Below are positions 32,700 through 44,900 of a stretch of 64,000 nt of DNA, one piece after another. The notes beneath the pieces are model-generated. The model saw nothing but the letters and a program-made list of their open reading frames with translations, did no database searches and had not been told where the DNA came from. The stretch comes from Coffea arabica. Lineage: Eukaryota > Streptophyta > Magnoliopsida > Gentianales > Rubiaceae. The translations under genes were made by a program, and so were the position numbers. The stretch is taken from contig NC_092312.1 in NCBI RefSeq assembly GCF_036785885.1, positions 13,844,001 through 13,908,000 on the forward strand, given 5' to 3'. The number at the start of each line of letters is the position of its first letter. Position 1 is the stretch's first letter.

Positions 32700-33292
32700 G
32701 CTTTCCTGATGATCAACTACTCTAAAGATAGTTTATTATAAATAAAGTAACACAGATTGCAAAAAGATTTTGATTTGGGATTCACGAGAATATTTTATTG
32801 CATGTAAGGAATTCTTTTGGTTAAATACTAGCTAATAAGTCTATAACCCTATAATTAGTCAAAAGACATTAATTTCATATCAATGTTCGCGCTATGGACT
32901 TGGTTTGACAGTAGACCATCAATCCCTGAGAGGTCAACCTATTTCTACAATTTTACTTTTTTTTTTTTTCTAGGGAGCTGGTAGATACATCTATTGCAAG
33001 TTTGGACCCAAAAGCTCCCAACTGTTGGGCATGAAAATTAGAACTACTAGACACTAAGTCCATTTTGGCAAATACTTCAAATTTGTCAATTATGATTATA
33101 GCCCTTGTGTAACTATTACAGGCGTTGGTTTCAATTGAATTAAAAGTCTAATGTGATACATTATTATAAGTTCAAGTAACAAAATGCTTTACAAGAAATT
33201 TTAAGGAAGAAATGATGAATTCTAACAGTTCATAAACAACTGTAGAAGTTCTACCATTGACCGGAGATTATGATTCAGTGCATTCTATCAAT
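32700..33292. other. Intergenic DNA, nothing recognised
   Basis: AT-rich spacer between the plus-strand kinase remnant and the 3' end of pseudogene C. No gene or repeat ends were found. Confidence 0.4.
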
Positions 33293-36074
33293 TCATAACA
33301 GTTTAGATTTGATATTGTTCATTTCTCTAAGCACTGTCTCAATATTGCATGCTCCTCTCTCTTGGGGATTCTCTTGAGCAATTTAGAGCTATTTCCATGA
33401 TAAACGATATGCAATCCAGCTTTTCTGCAAAGTGTTCTTCATCCTCCTGCAACAAGTTGGCATCTATAATCTGATATAGAGCATTAGGCATAGAACTTTG
33501 CACCAAGTCCTTCAAGCTTGAATTGCCGTTGAATCTTGCATCATTAGGCTTTGTCCTTGTGAAGACTTCCATCAGCATGATTCCATAACTATAAACATCA
33601 CATTTTGTCGATACGAGTCCTTACAATCCATATTCTGCAAAGAATGCCAGGTTTAAACAGAGATTCACCAAAAAAAAAAAAATGTAAAATTTTGAAGGTA
33701 AATTAATTACAGAAAAACAGTACTTGATATATATGTTCAAGAAATCTACTAATCTGGTACTACATAACCAAACGTAGCTATCGTTGCAGTGTGTGTAATA
33801 CCATCTTCCTGATTCAACAGCTTTGCAATCCCAAAATTACTTACATGTGCAATCATATCTTGATCAAGCAAGACATTACTAGGCTTCAGATCACAATGAA
33901 CGACTGGGGTTGAATAACCATTATGGAGATAATGCAATGCGCATGCCACATCAATCATTATGTTTAATCTTTGTTTCATATCTAGAAAACAGCTGGGAGA
34001 ATGCAACCATTTCGCAAGACTTCCATTTGGCATTAATTCAAGCACCAAAGCCTTAAAATCATTGTTAGAGCAACCGCTGATGACCTTGGTTAGATTTCGA
34101 TGGCGAAGGTTCCGTAGTACTTCACATTCTGTGTAAAAACTCTTGAGTGCCCTTTCAAGTTGTACATGGAATACTTTTACAGCAACTTTTCTCCCGTCAT
34201 TAAGAGTACCACAGTAGACCGATCCAAATCCCCCAGTACCGAGCAAATTGCCTTCATTATAGCGATCAGTTGCTTGCAAAAGCTCATAGTAGGAAATCCT
34301 TTCATATGTTCCCAATGATAATAAAGCATTGTCATTGGAAGCTCTATCTTTCTTCTTGTGGTATCGTAGGTACACCAGAAAGACGGCCAAAGCACCCAAA
34401 ATTGCAATAATCCCTAAAAAAATTAATACAATCCTAGTTGTCTTTGATTTGTGATGATTGGAGATTTTTGGGCATGGTGGCACATGAAACCTTGTAGGTC
34501 CACATAATGCTTCATTGGAAATGAATGATTCACTAGTGAAATTTTCAAAAGGGCCTCCACTAGGAATTTGGCCTCTCAATTTGTTGAAAGAAACATCGAA
34601 GTACAAAAGGGATTGAAGCCATTCGAGTGAGCTTGGGATCAAACCTGACAGGTTGTTGTGTGACAGGTCTAATGTTTGCAAGCTTACCATCTTCCCCATC
34701 GACTCAGGCATTGAGCCCTGAAATTGGTTTTGTGCTAAAGATAGATAATTCAAGTTCCCTAATTTCCCTATTGCACTTGGAATATCTCCTGAGAACTGAT
34801 TCACTGACAAGACCAATGTTGTTGCAACCTCCAAATTTGCAACTTCAGGTGGTAAAGAACCTGTTAAAGAATTAGAGGATAGGTTGAGCTCTATTAGATC
34901 TTTGAGCTGCCACAAGTTCGAAGGGATACTAGAGTCCAGCCTATTTGACTCGAGGTAAAGATATCTCAAAGCAGTAAGATTTCCTAGACATTCTGAAATT
35001 GGCCCCGAAATCTGGTTCGTATCATAGTACACAGAATATAGTGTCTGTAATCCGCACAGAGATTTTGGAAAAAATCCACTAAGTTTGTTTTCATAAAGAA
35101 ACAAACCTTGAAGATTCTACATACGTCCTACAGATGTTGGAATTGGCCCCGTCAACTGATTCCCATACAAACTTAGCAACAACAAACTGCTTAAATTTCC
35201 AATTGATTTTGGGATTCTACCTTGGATGTTAGATTTATATCCATAAATTCTTTCAATGGAGGTAGAAAAATTTCTAATGGAAGCTGGAAGTTTACCATTT
35301 AATAATGGCATTTTGTCAAACCCCAGAGCTCTCAGATTTCTGCAGTTTGTTAAAGAAGTAATAAATCCCAGTTCTTCATTTGAAGAATCACTTCTTAGAA
35401 GGTTGGAAGATACTAATATCCTTTCAAGCAGTTGTAGGTTTCCAAGGGATCCAGGAATAAAACCACTGAATTTGTTTTCATCCAGTTCAAGGACGATGAG
35501 TTGAGACAGATTTGAGATTGAGCCTGGTATAACTCCACTAAGGTTGGTTGTGTCGAGATGAAGAAATTGTAGCATGGGAAACCCATAACCGATGCTTGAT
35601 GGAAGATTTCCTTGAAGAGAATTGTTTGAAAGTGATAGTATTCCTAATGTGGAGATGTTGAAGATCCCTACAGGTATGGAACCTGTTAATCTATTATTTT
35701 CTAATACCAATGTTTGCAAGTTGGATAGATTGACAAGCTCAGAAGGCATTGCACCTCTAAAAAAACCACAAAACTTTTCCAATTATTTGTGGGTATAAGA
35801 CATTTACATAAGAAGATCTTAAATTTTGTTAACTTAAGTAGCAAGCTTCATTAAGCAAATAACAATTTTAGTTATAGACGTAGTACTTATATTTTAGTTG
35901 TACACGAGTAAGCGTATCTTACCACTATCTTAACAAAATTTAGTATTTTTTTGATTATTCACTTGTAGTGCCTTTGAATACTTCAAACCACCGCAGCGTT
36001 TTCCCACTTAGATTCTCTTACTTTATATTTGGTTCCCTTTTTTATTCTCGACTTTGATTTGCTTAAAATTTTAA

Positions 36075-36545
36075 GGATGAACTACATATAATCTCCCGTG
36101 ATTTTTCATATTGCCACATAACCCCTCTTAAGGTTTCAAAATATCCTCGTAACCTCCTTTAATTTTATGCAAAGTGAAAAATTGATTCAAAGCACTAGCA
36201 ATTATGGTGATTAAGCTAGATGTGTTTTAAAAAATGTGTGTAATAGAATCATAACACCTACTCAATCCCTCTTTAATATGCAATCCACTTTATTCGCATG
36301 CAATTTTTGTATTTATTCATGTAAACCCTTTATAGTTCTACACAAGGTGGTCAAGGTATTGTTTGATTTAGTACTTAGATAAGAGCAATATTGGTATTTC
36401 AATTAACAACTTATAGAAGTTATTTTTCATCAAGTTTCTACTTTACATAAAATAATAGAGGATTATATAGATATTTTGAAACATTTGACAAGTTATGTGA
36501 CGCTCTTGGAATCCACCGGGGAGGGGGAATGAGCGTAATTTACCC
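36075..36545. mobile_element. MULE-like MITE in intron 2 of pseudogene C
   Basis: Inverted ends can be paired over about 90 bp (left GGATGAACTACATATAATC, right complement GGGTAAATTACGCTC, then shared TTTCAAAATAT). Flanks are AAATTTTAA (36066-36074) and AAATTTGAA (36546-36554), a 9-bp target with one mismatch. The 9-bp target suggests the Mutator superfamily. No coding sequence. Confidence 0.6.
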
Positions 36546-36755
36546 AAATTTGAATGATAAATTTCCACTAACGTGTTGTTGTCTTGTACGATTCGTTTAT
36601 AATCCCCATACACTTTTATAGAGCTACCGCATTCTATTCCAAGCGTTTTGCTTAAAATTTACTTTAATTGCAAATCTATGATTCATTTCCAGTTACAAAG
36701 GACATTCTCATAAAATTCCATAATTAAGTTTAATTTTGTTAGGAAAGGTATGGAT

Positions 36756-36973
36756 GAGGGACATTACAAGTTGAATTTTATCCAATTCAAACCGATTCGT
36801 ATAATTTTTACTACTTTTGATGTAGACTCGTACAATTTTGATGCAATTATAAACTTAGTTGTATAAGTTTAACAAGTTGAAGTTTATACCCAAATTATAC
36901 AACCTTATACCCAAAATTATAAGAATTATATAAACTAATTTGTACTGGACAGAACTCAATCTGTTACGCCCCT
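36756..36973. mobile_element. Small TIR element, probable hAT-type MITE
   Basis: The left end (GGGACATTACAAGTTGAA) and the complement of the right end (GGGGCGTAACAGATTGAG) pair over about 60 bp. The element is about 218 bp. A target duplication was not clear, so class and borders are approximate. Confidence 0.4.
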
Positions 36974-38275
36974 AATCCGAAAAGGCAGTTGTCATACACT
37001 TCTAGTTGTATGGTAGACACGGTTTTCACATTCATGTAAATTTTCCTCCGTCCATAGGACTTGTTCACACGGTTAAACTACTTCAAAGCAGATAAGGGAA
37101 ATAACTAGCTTTGTTCCATCTTTAATGACCGCTTCTTGTAGAAGGGTATATATGACCGATTGCAAATATATAACAACAACTTAATTATAGGCTTGTGTCG
37201 CTTAAACATCAAAACTTTTTCAAAATCATGAAGCCTGCCAGAAATGTAAGCTGCTGTTTAGTGTTTACTATGGAAATTTATGTTGAGGTAAGTTATCCTT
37301 CATAAAAGCGGGGACAGTAAACTGATATGGACGAAAACTTTGAAGAATTTTGACCTTAAAACAATTCTTTCAAAGACTTCAAGAAGGCAAGATGTTACTT
37401 TGCAATTTGATAACGCTCTTACCTGTTAGGCCGCTAGTAGGAATTGATAAAACCTGAAGCATAGTTAAATTACCGATCTCTTTTGGAATCACCCCTGCGG
37501 AAAAGGATGTGGGATAAGGAATATGAATATTTATTATTTCGGAGAAATTCATCATACTCAATATAACGTGGTTGACATGGTGCGTCATACTTGACATAAC
37601 ATGGTAGACTTGATGCATCATACTCAATATAACGTTTAGAAAATCTTCAACAATCATTTGTATGTCACTGGATACCTATTTATGGGTGGGAAGTTTATGT
37701 ACTTTATTTTACTATGTCGAAAGCAGATAATTATGGTTAGAAATGAAAATGGAGAATAAAAAAAAAGTAAATAAATAATCGATAGAAGTACCAGACTCGA
37801 TAAATTATGCAGAATCTACAATTGTTCGTCATGACATTTAAGAATTACTAAATAGAAATTATAAATAACATGACATCCATTTCCATCCATTCTTTGAGAA
37901 CAATCTAATACACCAAATCCAAATTAACCAAAGCACTAAAAGATTACTATCTTCTCATATTTTTTTTATACATCTTAGCTTATGCTCGAAGTGATAGAGC
38001 ATAACAAGAGAAAGTTAGATGGCCGCACCGCCTAGATGGCAGACACATTTCAACTTGAGAGTTTGTTTAATGAATCAGACGCATAAGGACGTGGGCAGCT
38101 CGCTAACCTGTAGGGTCCGGATGGTGGGAGATGCAGTAGACTTTGAAGTATTCCAAGTGGCCAAGCGGAAGAAGAATTGGTGGGTTGATTTTCAAAAATA
38201 TACTTACTATCACTACTTGTGATGAATGATGCTGATTCAGTGCTTCAATTATGAAGTTTCCTTGTGTTCTTTTCT

Positions 38276-38276
<1 letters not shown>

Positions 38277-38306
<30 letters not shown>
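38277..38306. repeat. 30-base poly-C tract
   Basis: An uninterrupted run of 30 C, unusual in plant DNA where A/T runs dominate. It lies in intron 1 of pseudogene C. It could be a real homopolymer or a sequencing/assembly artefact. Confidence 0.8.
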
Positions 38307-38308
<2 letters not shown>

Positions 38309-39530
38309 TCTTTGCTCCTCCCGGCTGTTAAAAAGAAAAAGACAAACAAGATGTAGCCTTTGGGCAGTCTAACTCAACAAATTCCTTTTCTCTTTTTTTG
38401 CATTATGGTACAAGAGAGACTTAAAACAGTTCATTTGCTAAAGGGTGAAGGTCAGGTGAAATGTCGAAAATTTTTTGTTTAGGCATAGTTGATTTTAGTA
38501 GTGGACTAATTTGTTTCCAATTAAGCGTCATATTTTGTTATATTATGTGTATTCAAAGACGAAAGTAAACTCAACAGGTTTGCATTTGCCAGTAAAGGCA
38601 AGAATGAAGATTTCACCTGTAAAATTGTTCAAGCCAATGTATAGCAACTGAAGCTGCTTCAAATTGCCAATTCCCTTGGGTATGAAACCACTAAAATTGT
38701 TGACGGACAAGGATAATACTTGAAGTTGTGAACATTGAGATATATTTGATGGTACTGGACCATATAAATTGTTCACTGATAGGGAAAGCCACCAGAGTTT
38801 CTGAAAACGGTTGCAGAGATTTGTTGGAAGACTGCCAGAAAGCTTGTTGCCCACCAAGGCAAGTCTTTCAAGAGAGGAAAGATTGAAGATCTCAAATGGC
38901 AATGAACCCGACAACTGATTGAAGTTAATGGCTAGTGTCCTGAGATTACCAACATGTCCAATCTCTATTGGGATCCTTCCTTGTAAAGAATTGGACGACA
39001 GGACTAATTGCTCCAGCTTTGACATGTTAGAGATGGAAGTAGGAATCAGCCCAGAAAAGCTAATGTTTCTCAGAGACAAATATTGAAGTTCGGTGAATGA
39101 ACCAAGCCAAGTTGGTAACTCTCCATCGAGATTATTAATGCCGAGATCGAGGACTTTAAGTCGATGCAGGTGGGATAAATCGTGGGGCAAATTCCCATGA
39201 AAATTGTTGGCACTCAAGTTGAGATAAACAAGGAAGGAAAGATTTCCCAGATGAGGAGATATGGTTCCAGAAAGATTCATATTTGGGATATCTAATGCGG
39301 TCACTCTCAGGTGCCGAGCTACAAGCGACTCCAATCCAGTTGCAAATTGAGGATGTTAAAGTCCAGTTTTTGGACAAGATTTTGTTGGGGTCTGATGTTA
39401 TTTGGGATTTGAATGCAAGAAGAGCTGATGGATCAGTGGTGATGTTCACTAGATTTTTGCCTAATGAGGATGGCATCATACATTGGACTAGGAAAACTGC
39501 AAAAATAATGTATTTGCACATTGTTCCCAT

Positions 39531-39627
39531 CGTCCAGTGTTAAATTGAGTAGCTGCTGTGCGTTCCAAGGTATTGCAAGTCTACATGTATATATATTAGT
39601 CTGGCAACAGTGGGAAACAGATTTTCC

Positions 39628-39686
<59 letters not shown>

Positions 39687-40755
39687 CATAGTATTATAAT
39701 CAGGATAATGAAAAATCCATAGCCTTTACAATATTGGTGGAAGACGACCATAAACATGTCTATTTTTTAATTTTCTTTAAGTGCTTTTACAATTAGATTG
39801 AACCAATTCCACGAAAATATATGTCCTGTATTCTCAAACAGTTAGCTGAACAGGGCTTGTTTAAAGCACCCCGCATATGGTTTGGGATTTGTTGTGTGCC
39901 AATTTCATTCTGAGTTAACTGAATTCCCTGCATATGTTTGGAAAAAAAATTCCTAAAGCTATTGTTTCATTTTTAGCTACAAATGTAGAAAAGAATTGAA
40001 GGATTATTTAGTCATGTAAGACTGGGCCAATATTAATGCAAACATGAGGACTCCATTCATCAAATGGTTACAGCGAAACTACTAGGAAACCGATGGTTAC
40101 CAATAAATTTCAAAATTATTAACTTCAAAAACTTTAAAAAAATTTTTTTTTTGTCTTGTTCTTTCTTTCTTATCTTTTTTTGGGCTCTAAAAACCAATAC
40201 TTTTTTGTTTTATCTTTTATATGTATAGTAGATACGAAATTTATTTACCAACACCTGTATTATTCTATACTAATGGAAAAGATGTTAACTATAATTAGAT
40301 TAGAGGAAATGACTCATCTTAAACCAAAGGATTGTATTAGCACACTTTGTAAATATTTCTTTTTTTACTGCATGGTGCAGGACCATAAACCGACTGACAG
40401 CTTAGAGGGATTGAATACTTGGTGGTGGCATGGGGTTTTTTTCTCTCTCTCTCTCTCTCTCTCTCTCGTTTTGGGGTAAGAAAGAAGAACTGCATTAATA
40501 TAAAAAGCTAGGCCTTATTCTCATTTGATTTAGATAGAAATTTGATTATAGAGAATAATTAGAATCTATAAAAACTACTCTTTGATAGATTATAGATTTT
40601 AGCTTTTTCAGATAATTACAAAAATCTAGAATCTAAATACAAATGTAAATGGGAATGTTAAAAAAAACTAATTATTTAAAATTAAAATATATAATTAGCT
40701 AAAATAATGAATCGAGAACAAACTCTAAGTATCAGAGTAATTTACTACCATATGA
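39531..40755. other. Upstream of pseudogene C, microsatellites
   Basis: Contains a (TA)n tract of about 51 bp at 39632-39682 and a (CT)n tract at 40442-40467. Otherwise AT-rich with no gene recognised. Confidence 0.5.
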
Positions 40756-40759
40756 GGGA

Positions 40760-40990
40760 ATTCACACCTCTATATATCCTCCAGGCAAAAGGTCCCGTAC
40801 ATCGGGGGATACAAAACAAAATCTTCCTGTTGTAATGCTCAAATCTTTGCCAAGCGGTAAGCATAAACCATTTGCTTCTCTATGGATGTGCTCAAATCTG
40901 ATTTGCGATCCAGATTCAAGAATTAGCACTATGTTGAATTCCCGTTTGGGCAAATATAATATACAGTAGCAAGCCCCCAAATAATTGTGC
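40760..40990 (-). pseudogene. Possible RNase H-domain remnant of a LINE
   Basis: The minus-strand frame contains FEHIHREANGLC...LGKDL followed by an aromatic-rich stretch, P, and D...GGYIEV. This follows the spacing of the C-terminal RNase H module of plant LINE ORF2 (H-x-x-REAN-x-x-AD-x-LA-x-x-G). The usual Ala-Asp after REAN is replaced. There is no RT next to it. The resemblance is short, so this is tentative. Confidence 0.4.
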
Positions 40991-40999
40991 AAGTGGGAA

Positions 41000-41913
41000 A
41001 TATGTGCTCAACATTCATTGATGAGCTGAATATCTTCCGTATAGAAGACATGGGCAAGTCTACTTGTAAATTGAATGATTGCACTCGCAAATTTCTCCAA
41101 AGTGCATCCTTACATCACAATGGACTTTTGCCTTCCGCTTTTCAATACTTAATGCGTAGAAATAATGGATCAAGTTTTTGGATGCTCACAGGTTATACGG
41201 GATAGTATTAATTGTTATAGTGCGTTTTCTTCTCTTTTTTTTTTTTGGTTTTTTTTTTTGGGGGAAAGAAGTGGGACTAAAGAAACAGAAAAGGATTGGG
41301 ATAATAGACCAAGGGACTCATTAATTTTTTGAGATAATATTTCTTTTACAATAAATAATACAAGAGTATCATTGTTTGATATTAACATATAACGTACTTT
41401 CTTATATCTTTAATCGTACCTTTGATTAGTTGAAAGAAAAAAGGTGTTCAATCTATAGAACCTGAAAAAAAAAAGTACTGAATTTGAGTACTTTTACCTT
41501 TACAACTGTATACTAACAATGTTCCTCAATCCTAGAGAACCCCAAGCAGGAGTGCGATTAGACATTGTATAGATTTTGTATTTTTCTACAAAAAATAATA
41601 CTATTTGGTTTTCAGAAATTCCCAAACAACGTCTAAACGAAAAAAAAAAAAAAAAGAGTGAGACAGAAAATGAATTCACCCTTGGACAATTGCATTTGTG
41701 GATTAAACACTACAAGTTTGCAAGTTGAGAGCTTTAAAGTCTTGAATACTGGCAGAAGAGTAGCACTAATCCTCTTGTTGGAACTATGTTATCCCATAAA
41801 ACTTCACAAATCAAATTGCCAGCCAATTTCTGCACCCATAAACCCCTATTTTTTTGGTGTTGGTGGAGCAAATATCAGCCCAGGCAACTTCTTTCACATT
41901 GGCGTTTCCATCT
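41000..41913. other. 3' flank of gene D, nothing recognised
   Basis: No gene found. The right edge, near 41930, is where similarity to the E block begins, inside the last codons of gene D. Confidence 0.4.
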
Positions 41914-44900
41914 TCAGGTATCCAATAAAGAGTCAAGTTGACGTTTTATCTTCTTAAGTGCTGCCACAACTTCTTTCATATTGATCCGATCTTGTGGGCA
42001 TTCGGTGCAGCAACTTAGAGCTAATTTGAAGATCATTGAAACACACTCCAATTTCTCATTGAAATGCTTATCTTGTTGCCTGAGTAAGTTGCCATCTATA
42101 ACCTGAACTGTTGCATTAGGTACAGATTCTTCTATCCAATTCTTCAGGGTCAAATCTTCTTTGAATATCTCATCACTAGGCTTCATTCTTGAAAATGTTT
42201 CCATCAAAATTATGCCAAAACTATACACATCAATTCTTGTTGACACTAGGCCTTCAAGTCCAAACTCTGTACTACAAGAGGAAATCTATCAATCTATCAT
42301 AGTTGAAGGGAAAGAGAAAACTCATGAAATTGACACATTTTCATACAAAAAAGAGATATAAAAGTAATTAAAGCAAAAGTCAAATATGCTCAACCTGGTG
42401 CCATATATCCAAGTGTTGCAAGGGTCTTGGTATGCATAACACTGTTTCTCTCATCCAAGAATCTTGCAATACCAAAATCACTTACATGCGCAACCATATG
42501 TTCGTCAAGCAATATGTTACTAGGCTTCAAATCACAATGAACCACTGGTGTTACATAGCCAAAATGGAGATATTCCAATGCCGAAGCAACATCCGCCATC
42601 ATGCTTATTCTTTGCACTAAATCCAAGCAATGGTTGTGGGAATATAACCATTTCTCAAGGCTCCCATTGGGCATATATTCAAGCACTAAGGCTTTGAAGT
42701 CTAGGTTAGAGCAACTACCAATCACTTTGATCAGGTTTCTGTGGCGAAGGTTGCGTAGAACTTCACATTCCGTATCAAAACTCCTAGAAGTGACTTCTAA
42801 GAGGAAAGTGAAAACTTTCACAGCAACAACTGTCCCATCTGTTAAAGTACCTTTGTATACAGATCCAAAACTTCCTTTGCCAAGTAAATTACTTTCATCA
42901 TAGTCATTGGTTGCTTGGACAAGTTCATAATATGAAATCCTTCTCGCCAGTCCCATGGGCAACAAATCAGCATTTCTTGAAACCTCATTCTTCCTTTGGC
43001 ATCTTAAAAGTAAAATTGCAACAGTTGCAACAGCAATTACTGCTGCTGTTATACTCAATATAATGCCTAACATGTGAAATACTTTTTTGTGACCCCAACA
43101 TGGAGGAACATGAAATCTTTGGGCGCCACACAATTCATCATTATACATGAACGATTCGTATGTGAAGTTCTCAAAAGGACCACCAGAGGGAATTTCTCCT
43201 CTTAAGTGGTTGAAAGAAAGATTAAGATGAGTGAGATATGAGAGTACCTCCAAGGACTTTGGGATTGGACCTGATAGATTATTATTGGATAGGTCCAAAA
43301 CCTCCAAGCTTGTAATATGACCGAGTGAGTCTGGAATAGGTCCCTCAAACTTATTTTGTGCTAAAGAAAGGTTGGCTAGACTTTGCAAACCTCCAATGGA
43401 ACTTGGAACATTCCCACTAAGATGATTTCTTGACAGACCCAATAGTGTTATTGCCTTCAAATTTTGAACTTCTTGAGGTAGTGAGCCACCCAGTAAATTA
43501 GAGGACAAATCCAAATACAAGAGGTCAGTGAGGTTCCACAAGCTAGTAGGAATGCTTGAGTTAAAGAAGTTTCCATCAAAGAAAACTTCTCTCAGCGAAC
43601 TAACATTGCTTAAGCATGATGGTATTGACCCACGAAGCTGATTTGATGTCAGATACAATTTGTATAAGCTCTTTAACTCGCAAAGACTATTTGGAATTGA
43701 ACCACTCAGTTGATTGGATGTCAAACTTAAACCTTGGAGTTTTTGCAAGTGTTTCACTCCGATGGGAAGGGGTCCACTCAATTGATTTCCATGTAGACTC
43801 AAAGTCAATAGATTGCTCAAATTCCCAAATGCATCGGGAATGCTTCCCTTGATTCTACAATAATAGGCATAGAATTTCTCCATAGATGTTGAGAGATTCC
43901 CTACCGATACCGGAAGAAAACCATGCAATGGATTGTCACCAAATGATAAGTGTTCTAGATGCTTACAATTTGTCAAGTAATTGATAAAACCCAATTCTCT
44001 TGATGACGGTTCAGTTGTCAAATGATTTTCATAGAGAATCAGCCGTTTTAGAAGTCTTAGGTCCCCAAGAGAGTTTGGAATTGGACCACTAAATCTGTTT
44101 GAATTCAAGGCCAACACAGTTAATTTAGATGCATTTGAGATTGAGGCTGGTATTACTCCATCACACTCGTTCATATTGAGATAAAGTCCTTCGAGGTTGA
44201 TTAATCCATAACCCATGGAGCGTGGAAGTCTTCCAGAAAGCGTACTGTTCGATAGGGCCAGTACTTGCAGTGTTGAGATGTTGAATATTTGGGCTGGTAT
44301 GGATCCAGTTAGGCTATTGAAGCCCAAAAGAAGTTCTTCAAGAAGCTTTAGGTTGCCAAGCTCTTGCGGAATACTACCTAGAGAGTTAGTTACCACGTTT
44401 ACAAATGTTAGCGCATGCTACGGATTAATTTACTCATGTCAGAATGTTTTAAAGAATTTACTTAAAACCTTCACACAAGTAATTGCTTTTTTTTTCGGAT
44501 AAAATACTTTCACAACAACCAAGAGATATCTAAGTCAATAGGGTTTGAAGACAATAGAAAGGCAAATTTGCGTATATAGTCAACATGGAATTGTTTTTTC
44601 TTTCATATAAATGCATATATTTTTGCAGATTAATATGCTTAATAATTACAAACATGATAAAATCTAGAAAAAAACCATATAAAAAGATTCAAGCTTATAT
44701 ATATACATATATATATATATATAACTTCACACAAAATTTTTTTAAAAAAAAAAGGGAAGCCTAAGCTTTGGTAGTTTGCTGAGGTGATTTTGTCATTCAT
44801 ATTTTGATTATTACGTTGGGAAATGTTATATGGTCTTTTTTACTACCACATATGTTTAATAAGAAAATTCTTTGTATTCTTCTTTAGTTACCGAAAGTGT

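Larger units (their letters stand above)
33293..39530 (-). pseudogene. LRR receptor-like kinase pseudogene (C)
   Basis: Exon structure is still legible: exon 1 38617-39530, a 72-nt LRR exon 37423-37494, a large exon from 35754 to about 33770, and a last exon 33634-33293. Signal peptide, N-cap, LRRs, transmembrane helix and kinase can all be traced. Lesions are a one-base deletion after VACSS near 39315, and a stop in GRM*NLQG near 35117. The DFG motif is changed to NFG, the donor after GYVVP is lost (GT to AT), a stop follows EYGL in the last exon, and there is a frameshift near 33340. The NFG change alone would disable catalysis. Long open stretches suggest fairly recent inactivation. Intron 2 holds two TIR elements. 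Confidence 0.85.

Noticed and set aside
38019-38222. Plus-strand open frame of 67 codons in a slightly GC-richer patch
   Set aside because: Antisense to an intron of pseudogene C; no domain or splice sites seen.
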